A program made the translations under genes and the position numbers. A model generated the notes under the pieces. It saw only the letters and a program-made list of their open reading frames with translations, was not told the DNA's origin and made no database searches. Below are positions 11,930-21,775 of a DNA stretch of 64,000 bases, piece after piece. Positions within the stretch are counted from its first letter, which is position 1. Every line of letters starts with the position of its first letter. The DNA comes from Cenococcum geophilum 1.58 (Eukaryota; Ascomycota; Dothideomycetes; Gloniales; Gloniaceae), in the NCBI GenBank assembly GCA_001692895.1, contig KV748213.1:1302001-1366000 (forward strand). The letters run 5' to 3'.

Positions 11930-14900
11930 TAGTTAAATAACTCCACTAATAAGTTCGTTAAATACGATTATCCTTAATAAGCTAGAAGACTGGGAACAAT
12001 GGCTATGGCAACTATAAGCCCTTGTGGATTAGCAAATTTGGGCCTACGTTAACCCAGATAAGGAAGCACCTTAACGAGGTCTACTATATGCACCACCCCA
12101 TCCAGAAGTTATAGATTTTAATGAGAATGCAACCTTATATGCATAGCTTTTAACGAATTAATAGAGGGCGTATAAGAATAGCAGATGATACTACAACTAG
12201 GACATAAAGTATTTCCTAAAATAAAAAGAGCACCTTTAACAAATCCGCACCAAAATCACGTCCACAGTATCGATTTAGAAGAAGCTACTGCTTAACCCTT
12301 CCCTTATAGTTAAAGAATGGCTATCTTAATTAAAGGAGAACACAGAACCGACCTTATTATTTATTAGGAAGAAGGTATAATACTAGTACACGGAAGCTTT
12401 TAAGGGGTTTAAATACTTATTAAAATTAAATTAGTGGCTAGATTAATGGGAATACGTAATAGTACTAGGAGAGAAGTATAAAATACCTTAAATGTCTAAT
12501 AGAATCTGGCTATAAGACTTAGTAGAAGTTATTTAACCTTTTAGCGACGCCTACTATATAAAGTATACTACCAAGTTAAATAACCCTTAGAAGTTAAGAT
12601 CTTCTAAATACCGCAGAGTAGTAAAGGAGCTATAAGAAGGACTTAGAATACCCTTAAAGAAAGCTAATACTACTATAAGAGGGAGTACCTTTAATGTAGA
12701 CTTCGCAGAGCAAGCTATAATAGATTACTCTAATACTACTAAAGGTCTAGGGAAAGGAACCTTAGTATATACTAGACGCTTAAAGAGAGCCAGGTTACTA
12801 GTAGATAAGAAGACGTCCCGTAAAAAGCTACTACCTATATACTTAGCGTGCGAGAAATAAGGATATTCCCTTTAAGACTATTAGTATTTATTTAAAGACA
12901 AAAGACCTAAAGAAGTTATAATTAGAGATACTTATATTAAAAGGGTGCTAAAGAAGGTAGAAAAGAATAAGGATCTCACTAACTAAGTTATAAAGATTAG
13001 ATTTAAAGAATAAAAAGATAAGGCTTAATAACGATAGGATAAGAGCTAGGAGATAGTTAAGATTAAGGGAAAAGCTAATATAATATTCCTAGAATCGTAT
13101 TACACCAGTTAACTCCATCCGCTAAAGCTATTAACTATTCTTAACTTAGGAACCACTCTCTATATCTTTAATAACCTCTCTTATTTCTATAACTTTAGGA
13201 AAGCTTTAAGACACAAATACGTTATCGCCGGTAGCTTAAAAGTGCCTATACTAGGCTACGGTGACGTTACTATTTAAATTACAAAACTAGACAAGAGTAA
13301 GGGAATCCTACGTCTTAAGGACGTTGCCTTTTATATAGATTTTAATATAAATCTAGTATTATTCCGTCTACTTTAAAAATAAGGGTACTACTAGGACAAT
13401 AAAGGAGAGAATAATCTTCTAGTTTAAAAGGATAACTTAGTCCTATATTAAATAAAAGAACGTTATAGATAATAGACTATTAACTATGTCCAACTAGGAA
13501 GACTGTTAGCTTTTATTTTAAGCTAATAGCCACGCCGCTAACGGAAGCGCAGAATATCGTTAAGAGACGTTCGTCCAGATTTAAAAGGTAATGTATATTT
13601 ATAGTATCTGCGTCTAGGACATCTAGGACCTATAAGCCTTTATTATTTAGGTATTAACGCCCTAGGAGTTAAGCTTTAAGGCCTAAAGATAACGGAATAT
13701 TAATACTGCAGTCTCGCCAAAATTAAGCATTAGGTCTTAAGAAGGTTCTTAAAACAGAAAATTAATAAACCCTGTCTTAACCTCTATATTAACTAGACTA
13801 ACCTTAAGAAAGCATATACTAGTTTTATACAAGTTATGCTTATCCACAACACCTTTTTAGGAAGAACCTTCCTATATTTTATAATAACGTATAGTAAGGA
13901 GAAGGAGACACTATAAGTGCTTAAAGATTTCATCTAATGGATTCGTCTAAGGTATAACCTTAAAGTTAATACTATTAGATTAGACAATGAGCTAGGAAGA
14001 AGGAGAACCCTTAAATAGCTACAGACCTAAGGGATTACATTTAAGCCTTTGGCGCTATATACCTAAGTATAAAATGGTACCGCTAAATGCTTAGGGGGTA
14101 TAATTATTAAGAAAGGACGTGTAATAAGAATTACTGCTAATTTACTATATAATCTATAGAACGAGATAGTTAACTATATAGTCTACCTTTAAGATTAAAC
14201 GCTATAAGAAAGTAATAGATGGATATCGCTATATAAGAGGTTCTATACCTACCTAGCCAATAAGAGATTAAGAAAACCGTAACTAGCGCACCTAAAAGCC
14301 TACGGCTATAGGGCGTACGCGATAACGTCGGACGCCTAGCTAAAGAAGAAAAGGCTAAGCAAGCTAGATCTAAGAGCCCACATTAGCTACCTTATTGGCT
14401 ATAACTCTACCAATATCTACAGGATCTAGATCCCATATAGAGGTATTATTATCTCTACTAGGGACGTTATCTTTAATAAAAAGACGTTCTTTAACGGCAA
14501 ATAAACGGATATCTTAGAGGACCTATATGCTAAATTAGACACGCTAATTGAGAAGATTTAACTTCCTAATACCCTAACTAAGAACGAGGTCCTTCTAGAA
14601 GACGATAAAGAAGTATTTAAACCGTTAATTTAAGAGGAAGACGATGACGTTAATGAGCCAGTTTAAGCCTTTAATAAGTTAGCAGATCTTAAGCTTATAA
14701 GAATCCTTAAAGATGCGTATCGTACGCCACCTCCAACAGAAGAAGACGAAGAATCTCTATATGCCTTTTACGTTAAGTATCCTATAAAGTTAGATATTAA
14801 TTAGGACACTATTAACCGAGTAAAAGATAGGTTTTACACTTAGGGGGTGTTTAACAACTCGGTTAAAGACTCGTTTAAGGAAACCGGTAATAACAGGTTT

Positions 14901-16840
14901 AAAGACTTTATAACTAAAAGGATTACCTTAGCCTATTATAGCGCCTTTGTAGTAGGAAGGAAGTTTAATCTCAATAGTTAACTTAATAATAGTAAGCTAA
15001 AATTAGGCAGAATACGTAATATTAGATTATATAGGAAGAACTTACCTCCACTACCTTAGTTAATTAAGGACCTTAATATATACCCTCTTTAAGATTAGTT
15101 CTAAGAGGCTTAACAAGCCCACCTCCAATCTTATTATTAAATAAGGTCGTTTTAAGAAACAGATAAGAAGTATATAAAGGGACAGCAGGTCCTTAGCTTA
15201 ATATAGGTATTCGTCTATAAGACGGATAAGCATAGGTTCCTTTAGAAATATAAGGCACACTTAGTAGTATACAGAAATTAACAGGCCCCAGGAGACCTAC
15301 CTACGAGAGCTACTATATTAGCTAGTACGACCTTCTAAACCCTTATGGCGATCACTATAAAATTTAACCTAGAGACGACACAGATAGATGCAGTTAATGC
15401 GTTTGTCCATTGCGATTTTAACGAGGTTGTCTATATAAAGCTACCGCTAGGGTTTAATAAAGAAAAGATAGATAAAGTACTGTGCTTAAGAAAAGCCCTA
15501 TATGGACTATAACGATCACCACTATTATGGCAGAAGAATTTCACGAGCTTATTAAACGAATTGGGTTTTAAAGAAGTACCCTAGGAGCCGTATATTATGC
15601 TAAAAGGTAAAATAGTCGTCTTCTTCTACGTTAATAATATTGTCTTCTGCTACTAAAAGATAGATAAGAAGAAAGCTTAAGAAGCAATTAAGGAGCTAAG
15701 CAAGGAATACCAGATAAGTACCCTTAGCGAGCTAAAATAGTTTCTAGAAATTTATATACTACGTAATCGTAGCCAAAGGCTCCTATAGCTATCGCAGGAA
15801 GCCTATATTAAGAAGATAGCTAACTAGTATAAGATAGATCTTAAAGGGCGTCTTCCAGACACTCTTATGGCAGAATTGGAACTCCTCCCTACTAATTACT
15901 AATTAATCCATCTAACGCGTCCGTCCCCTAATACAGACCTATTAGTTCATTCTATATCCCTACTAGCTTCTACAATGCTATATTAGAGAAAATTGGGTTT
16001 AGTACTCTATGTAGCCACTATAACGCGTCCGGATATTGCTTTTACAATATTATAGCTAGTAAGGTTTAATTAGAACCTAAGCTATAAGCACCATTAAGCG
16101 GCAGATAGAGTAATCTAGTACCTATATAGCATAAGGAGCAGAGTAATCTACTATAGAGGAGATAAAGAAGGAACGAACGGTAGAGGGAGAGATAAAGAAA
16201 TACGCGACAAAGGACGAGACAACGGAGGAGATGGTAGAAGTAAAGCGCAATTATTTATCTATACCAGCGATGCATTGTTTACGGATAACTCCGTCAACAA
16301 AAAGAGCTCGTAAGGATATATTATAAAGCTATTCAGGGGACCGATCGCCTAGAGAGCAAATAAGTAGGATATAGTAACGACGTTAAGCACAGAAGCTAAG
16401 TTATTAGCCCTATTACAAACAGTAAAGGAAGCTATCTTTATTAGTAGGATGCTTAAAGCAATAACATTAAGGCTAAATAAGCCCTTAATTATTAACTATG
16501 ATAATACCTAGACACTCTAATTAATTATAGAAGACACGGTAAAGCTAATTACAAAGCTCTAATACGTTAATATCTATTAACACTAGTTGCGTTAAGAATA
16601 CGTAATAAGACGAGTGCTATTTTAATAGAAAGCGACAAAGGAGATAATCGCCGATGGACTTATAAAGGCCCTGCCCAAGCAGAGGTTTAAAAGCTTCGTT
16701 AATATAATCGGAATGGTGGATATTAAGGAGTAGCTAAATAAGGAGAAGCAACTAGAGGACCTAAGGGAGAATATTAGAGCGAGACGGAAGGATTTAGATA
16801 AGATTATAGTTTAATTAACGCATTAACGGACATGAGAAGG
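11930..16840 (+). pseudogene. copia gag-pol polyprotein, RIP-inactivated
   Basis: Gag begins near 11,950 (LEDWEQWLWQL...IWAYVNP). The protease active site near 13,138 reads ILNLGTT where families have I-L-D-S-G, so the catalytic Asp is lost. The integrase core keeps RLDNELG near 13,980. The reverse transcriptase starts near 15,384 (DAVNAFVHCDF). Its YVDD box reads YVNN at 15627-15638, with both Asp codons changed to Asn. The RNase H and C-terminal part runs 16,280-16,760 (KKSS-GYIIKLF...NYDNT). Many TAG/TAA codons replace Gln or Trp. The frame is otherwise well kept, so damage is mainly point mutation. The product would have been a cytoplasmic VLP polyprotein. Confidence 0.92.
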
Positions 16841-16872
16841 TGGCTAGCTTCGTCCTTAACCAGGTTAAAGCT

Positions 16873-16879
16873 AAGGGGG
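16873..16879 (+). promoter_or_regulatory. Polypurine tract of the copia element
   Basis: AAGGGGG immediately precedes the 3' LTR, as expected for plus-strand DNA priming. Confidence 0.8.
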
Positions 16880-16881
16880 TA

Positions 16882-17064
16882 TATCAGATAATCTGTATTC
16901 TTGGTGGCGTAGGACGTGCACGAGTCACGTGCATTGTAAATATCTTCGTCTAAGCCCAGGGGCCCTAGGTCAATTAACCATCAAGCATCGAACAAGACAC
17001 CATCAAGATCATCAATCAATCAACCCATTTCATCAATGAATAGCTCTATATAAGTTATCTGACA
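16882..17064 (+). repeat. 3' LTR of the copia element
   Basis: Same length as the 5' LTR. It starts TATCAG rather than TGTCAG (a G-to-A change) and ends TCTGACA. Confidence 0.95.
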
Positions 17065-17070
17065 TATGCA

Positions 17071-17260
17071 GACCTTCGTGCAAAGCTTCGTGCAGAGCTT
17101 TTGCAAAGCTTTAGTAGAGCTTCGAGCAGAGCTTCAAGTAGAGCTTTAAGTAGAGCTTTGACGGAGCTTCGTACGGAGCTTCGTGCAGAGCTTTTGCAGA
17201 GCTTTTGTAGAGCTTTGGTAGAGCTCCATATAAAGCTCTAAGCTTTATTCCGCAGAGCTT
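17071..17260 (-). repeat. 12-bp repeat array of copy 2, right of the copia insertion
   Basis: Continuation of the same array after the 3' LTR. The break point is marked by the TGTGC/TATGC target duplication of the copia element. Confidence 0.85.
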
Positions 17261-18079
17261 GTAACTCTATTAGGGCCTACACTATAACCTATAAAGGGCT
17301 GTAAAGTAAATAAATTAAACAGGTATATAGCAGATGGAATATCCGCTAGTTGTAGAGAGGGCTGGCGGCGTGGTTATTAGTGTTTATTACGCGGCTCAGA
17401 AACAAAGGTAGAATTATAGCCTTTGCCGCAGCGACTTCCTCTTAATATCGCGTGGGTATAAGGAGCTGAGGATCTTATAGCTTTATAGAGTAGGCTTTTC
17501 TCTATAATTTGGTGTAATATTTATGTCAACAGGTGCTGTGGAAGGGTAAATCAATTTTGTTAAAGTTGGTGAGGTCTTCTTATATAGACAGTGTTTAGGT
17601 TTTCTACAAATCTCGCTAAAGTCCCTCAGACCAAGAAAACGATTGACGTCCTAAGTCAGCTTAGTGGACGGCTCGGATATTTATATATCCGCAATCGATT
17701 TCTTGGTCTAAGCTTCTAAGGTAAGGATAATTGTGCCCAAAGACGCTCCGCCAGCCAACCGCGTATTTAGATAAGATGCAGACCTTTCTATTTAACAAGT
17801 TTGACGCCCAAGTCTCTACTATAACTATTCACAATATCCTTAAGAGGAATTGCTGGTCGTGGAAGATAGTTAAAGCTCGGGCGGCTAAAAGAAGCAGCCT
17901 CTTCTATAACGCCTAGATTAGTATCTAAAAGAGCTAGATAGCAGAGCAGCTTATATTTTTTAATAAGTTAGCAGTAAATAAGAGGACTGGTAATAGGAAG
18001 CACGGCTAGTTACTAGAAGGGACTAAGTGTGGTATATTACGCCCGTTTAAGAGGTTAGAGAGGTAAAGCATCCTATTAG

Positions 18080-18206
18080 TGTTAGGTGACGAAGTCACCT
18101 CACCTATATATATTGTTCCGCACAGCCGTGTCTGGCATTAAGCCAGTCACTTGCTTACCTTTTGTAGGTTTGTGTGGCTGAGTGGTACGGAGCTTATCAC
18201 CTCATA
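18080..18206 (+). mobile_element. 127-bp solo LTR inside the mariner transposase
   Basis: It starts TGTTAGGTGA and ends TCACCTCATA, a near-inverted pair whose final CA appears as TA. The perfect 5-bp target duplication ATTAG lies at 18075-18079 and 18207-18211. Excising it with one duplicate restores the mariner reading ILLALAVNGYL. No internal retroelement sequence remains, so it is a recombination scar. Confidence 0.88.
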
Positions 18207-18812
18207 ATTAGCGTTAGCAGTTAACGGATATCTTAGCTATATTATCTTTTAAGGCTCTATTACCTCCGTAATATTTAAAGCCTTTATAGAGGAGTAGGTA
18301 CTACCTTATTATTCACCTTATCTAGGGCTAAGATTAGTCCTTATTTTTAATAATATGGCAATCTATAAATTAACACGGCTTTAAGAGCTTTATAAGCAGT
18401 ATAGCGTCTTATTAAAATTCCTACTACTATACTCACCAGATTATAATCCTATTAAGGCTATATTTAATAATATTAAGGCTTAGATTAGAAGGAACTAGCA
18501 GCTAGTTATAAACTTTAAGAGCTTTAAGAGCTTCTTATATTTTGCTGTTAGTTAAGTATATAGTACGCACGTAGAAGCCTACTTCCAAGAAGTAGGATAT
18601 ATTGTAGATAAATAGATAAATACTATCTTAATTGCTTAAAGCTTAAACTTTAAGATTAGAGACCTAATTCTACCAACGTACTAATCTTAAAGCTGTAGTT
18701 CTCCCATAGATCTAACGCCACAAGTTACAACACCAAAATTTCTATATAATTAACTTAACCAGGTAACGCGCCAGCTTCAATATTTGGGCACTTATAGTAG
18801 GCAGTTAATGCA

Positions 18813-18887
18813 TTATAGGTGGTTAAAATCAAAAGAATTGCCCCTCTTACATATTTTGGTGGGGGGCGATACAGCTCTTTCGCGTCC
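18813..18887 (-). repeat. Right terminal inverted repeat of the Tc1/mariner element
   Basis: Reverse-complement partner of 3388-3462, followed by the TA target duplicate at 18888-18889. Confidence 0.88.
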
Positions 18888-18965
18888 TACTGTGCTTTGC
18901 GAAAGTATTGCGAAAATCCGATTAAGCGAGCCCCGCCCACAACGCATCGAATTTAGGTGATCTTA

Positions 18966-19106
18966 TATTCTGCCCTATACCGGCACATGGCTCGTTCCGG
19001 ATTATTTCTGCTTTATACCGGAACAGATCGTCTTTAAAGAGGAACAAATCGTATATCGGTTTTATCGTCTTAATTCCAGAACAATTACTTCATTCCGGAA
19101 AAGATT
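18966..19106 (+). repeat. Left TIR of the Ginger-like element
   Basis: Pairs with the reverse complement of 27957-28098. Long identical runs include ATCGGTTTTATCGTCTTAAT, and differences are mostly transitions. Confidence 0.88.
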
Positions 19107-19967
19107 TAATACTATATTAAACTTTTAAAGCTATACAAAGCCTTTTTTTGGCCATTTCTACAGGCAGATTTAAAAAATATGGTATAGTAGATAGTTGCAA
19201 ATAATGGTAAATATATAATTTAGTTAATTTTAGGTGTAAAATATGTAGTAATATATCTTGCATATTATAATTAAACATCTAGTAGAGCATAATCGCGATA
19301 TTTAGCACAAAAGTATAAGATCTTAATTTTCTACTAAGATTTTAGAAGGCTTTAGAGATTAAATTTAACTACTCCCCCCCTAACCACTATAATACTATTA
19401 AATTCCATCTAAACTAGATTACACTGCAATTAATAAGTATATTTAAAAGCTTTTCCGCGTTATAGATAAAGCCTATAAGTAGTAGAAGCTAATTAGGTTA
19501 GGGGTAATCGATTACGTTCCCTAATACCAAAAATTAAAAATCTTATAAAGCTCTAATCTTACTAAGATCTCTTAAAAACCAGGCCCTCTAAGGTTCTACC
19601 GGCCGTAGACTAATTACCTAATTAGGTTTAGCGCGATTATAATTTAGATTTCCCCTAACTACGCTAACCTTACTTGTTCTATAGTTTTCCTTTCCTTTAC
19701 CTTACGCAGCCTTTAAAGTAGGCTTAATTAATTGCCTTCTTTATTTGCTACTATTAATTAAGGTAGTATAGGGCTTTACAATAAGGTCTCCTATTAGGCT
19801 TGCTTTAATTAAGGGCTAAGCTAAGTACTAGTAAGCCTTCTATAGCCTCTCGCAGAAGGCTCTATAGAGTCCTCTATTAGTTAATTTATATAGTATTTCC
19901 CTCTATAGCAGTATATAGAATACTCTATATTTCCTTTTCAATAACTATATTAATAATTACTGTATCC
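19107..19967. other. Downstream region of the Ginger-like element
   Basis: No clear protein. Minus-strand fragments are readable near 19,370-19,600 but match nothing I know. This is the 3' untranslated side of the integrase gene. Confidence 0.4.
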
Positions 19968-21775
19968 TTATTTATACGTACAGCTAGTAGGCCATGCAGT
20001 AGTTAGGTAAGCTTTTACTACTTTTAAAAGTAGTATAATCTTATTAACGCTTATAGGAATTTAAGCGTTATAAGTCTCTCCTAGTTTAATAAGCTCGTTA
20101 CTAAAAAAGGGCTCTTTTATAATTCCGTATTGAGTATAAATCTTATAGTAGCCTTAATTTTGGATCTTGTAGATACAGCTAGGTATATAAAAGATCTTAG
20201 TAGCCTTTTAAAGCTTTTTAGGAATTAGAAAAAGGACTAAGTCGCCTACACTAAATGTAGTAATAGAGTGCTGTATACCGTACTTCTTCTTTATCTAGTC
20301 GCGAGAGTGAGCTAATCGCTATTAAACTCTCTTATAAATATCCGATATATCGTAAATAGAGTCCGACTCTACTAAACACCTCTACAGCTGTAGTTCCTTT
20401 TAGCGCTCTTTAAGCTTCTTTAATACCTGCCGCTTAAGCTCTAGCTATAGTAGAATGGCGTAAATAGGATTACTAGAGTTCTTAATTACCCGACTTAACT
20501 TATGCCTAAAAGCAGGTATAACCACATTGTAATACTCTTAAAGATCTACTAGTAAAACACCGGCTCCACTAGCTTTACGATAGAGCTGTAATTATAAAGC
20601 TTTAATTTAAACCGCAAAATCATCTATAAAGTAGCCTCTAGGGATATAGTAAAGATTATTTAGATCTTTAATCCAGTTATCTAAATACAATTGCTCTTAC
20701 TACTAAATAGATTATAGAGCTCTCTTAACTATACGATGTAGATTTACGGTAGGTTTAGATCTTACTACCGCCGAGGCTTCGGCCTCTCTATCCATTATCT
20801 TAATCGCCTCCCGTATACTGGCCTCTTAACTTAGTATAAGAAAGCCTTTTAGTAAAGGTAGAGGCTGCCTAAATCTACTTGATCCTAATAATTGAATTTA
20901 ACGAGTTCAAATTAAGATTGGTAAGTAATTAAGAGAGAGGCGATCGTCATTAGATAGAGTATAATTCGGAGGAGTCTCTTACCTTTATAATCTATTAGGT
21001 AAATTATAGTCCTCTTTAAACCGATTGCAATTGCCTATAGAGGTAGTTCCTAAATCTAGAAGGCTACTATTATTCAAATCCTTATCTTCCTTATTAGAAG
21101 ATTTATCCGAGGTTAAGAGCTAATCACTATTATCTTCTATATTAGAAATATCATCGCGATCCTTATTAGAAGCAGTAAAGGCGCTTAAAGCAATAGAGCG
21201 ATTATCCTCCTTATTGCGCTTCTGTTTAGCAGCCTCTCGCCTATTACTATTCTCTTCTAATAAAGGGCCTAAAACTTCCTTATTACTATCTAGATCCTCA
21301 TTCTCGGCTTTAAAGACTTTAGTATTAAATAGAGGCTCTACCATGGCCCTTAGAGCAGACGCCACTAAAGCAAAAGCCTAAGGATCTCTTCTATATAGAT
21401 AGCGAAAAGGCATGCAGCTAATTAATTCGTGGTACGTGCAATTAATTAAGGCCGCGATAATTAGGCAAGCTATTACCTATCGCGAAGTTCCTAAGAGTCG
21501 CTTTACTATATAAAGCTTCTTCTTTATAAAGCTATTAGCCTGCTCTACTAGGCCTTACAATTAAGGGTAGTGTAGGCAGCTGTTAATAACTTTTACTCTA
21601 TAGCGACGAAGTAATATAAGAAGGGCGCCTTTAAACTTTATACCGTTATTACTCTACCAAATACGCGGGTAAATACTGTAGTAATATATCCATTATAATA
21701 CGGCAGCAGCGACTTCCTCAGCAGTCTTCTGCTTAAGAGGGTAGAGGGTATAGTATTTACTAAAGTAATTGCGTA

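Larger units (their letters stand above)
11469..17064 (+). mobile_element. Complete Ty1/copia LTR retrotransposon (5.6 kb)
   Basis: Two 183-bp LTRs (TGTCAGATAATC...GTTATCTGACA) flank a single gag-pol frame in the order gag, protease, integrase, reverse transcriptase, RNase H, which is copia order. The target duplication is TGTGC (11464-11468) and TATGC (17065-17069), differing by one G-to-A change. It lies in the 12-bp array of TIR element copy 2, so it is the youngest layer of this stack. It is inactivated by many in-frame stops. Confidence 0.95.
10456..17724 (-). mobile_element. Non-autonomous TIR element, copy 2, inverted and split by copia
   Basis: It begins TTACCTCAGCGATCTTAGAC and ends GTCTAAGCTTCTAAGGTAA, the mirror image of copy 1. 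Flanks GGAAAATTA (10447-10455) and GGATAATTG (17725-17733) agree at 7 of 9 positions and probably represent the target duplication. Removing the copia element and its target copy leaves about 1,668 bp, nearly the length of copy 1. The same 12-bp arrays occur in reverse orientation at 10930-11468 and 17071-17260. Confidence 0.85.
3992..17751 (-). mobile_element. Mutator-like element (MULE) with nested insertions
   Basis: The ends are inverted repeats containing GGGCATAATCATCC then TATATAACCGTAATTA (left, about 4003-4034), matched in reverse at 10427-10455 and, across a nested element, at 17725-17738. The flanks give a 9-bp target duplication, TAGCCGACT (3983-3991) and CAGCCAACC (17752-17760), which differ only by transitions. 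9 bp is typical for MULEs. Joining the mariner reading across the element at this duplication restores FLKD-PTAYLD. The body carries a minus-strand transposase and three younger insertions. End coordinates are good to about 2 bp. Confidence 0.8.
3476..18690 (+). pseudogene. Tc1/mariner transposase, disrupted
   Basis: The N-terminus starts at the ATG at 3476 and gives a helix-turn-helix region (MGRRLLDKVV... ending WGEPYAPL, about 55 residues). A short middle piece at about 3935-3991 reads LLNFLKD-PT, where the MULE cuts it, and the frame resumes at about 17752 with PTAYLDKM. After a solo LTR at 18080-18206 the DDE_3-type catalytic region follows: VNGYL, then LIFNNM at about 18340-18357 where family members have MDN, so the catalytic Asp reads Asn, and then YSPDYNPI. 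Stops stand at Gln/Trp positions. Taking out the solo LTR with one target copy restores the frame exactly. This is an inactive source gene for its family. Confidence 0.88.
3388..18887 (+). mobile_element. Tc1/mariner element, split by nested insertions
   Basis: Terminal inverted repeats of about 75 bp begin GGACGCGAAAGAGC on both ends and are flanked by a TA dinucleotide (3386-3387 and 18888-18889), the Tc1/mariner target site. The 15.5-kb span reduces to roughly 1.3 kb when the nested elements are removed, which is normal for this superfamily. Insertions inside it are a probable LTR near 3641-3930, a MULE at about 3992-17751 and a solo LTR at 18080-18206. As the outermost shell it is the oldest insertion in this stack. 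Confidence 0.9.

Noticed and set aside
8712-17724. A single 9-kb foldback transposon
   Set aside because: A perfect 9-bp duplication flanks 8712-10390 alone, and TIR-like ends occur at the centre, so two separate inverted insertions explain it better.
17731-17916. 61-codon open frame taken as a gene in its own right
   Set aside because: Its first residues lie in the MULE terminus and duplicated target. From PTAYLDKM onward it is the middle of the mariner transposase.
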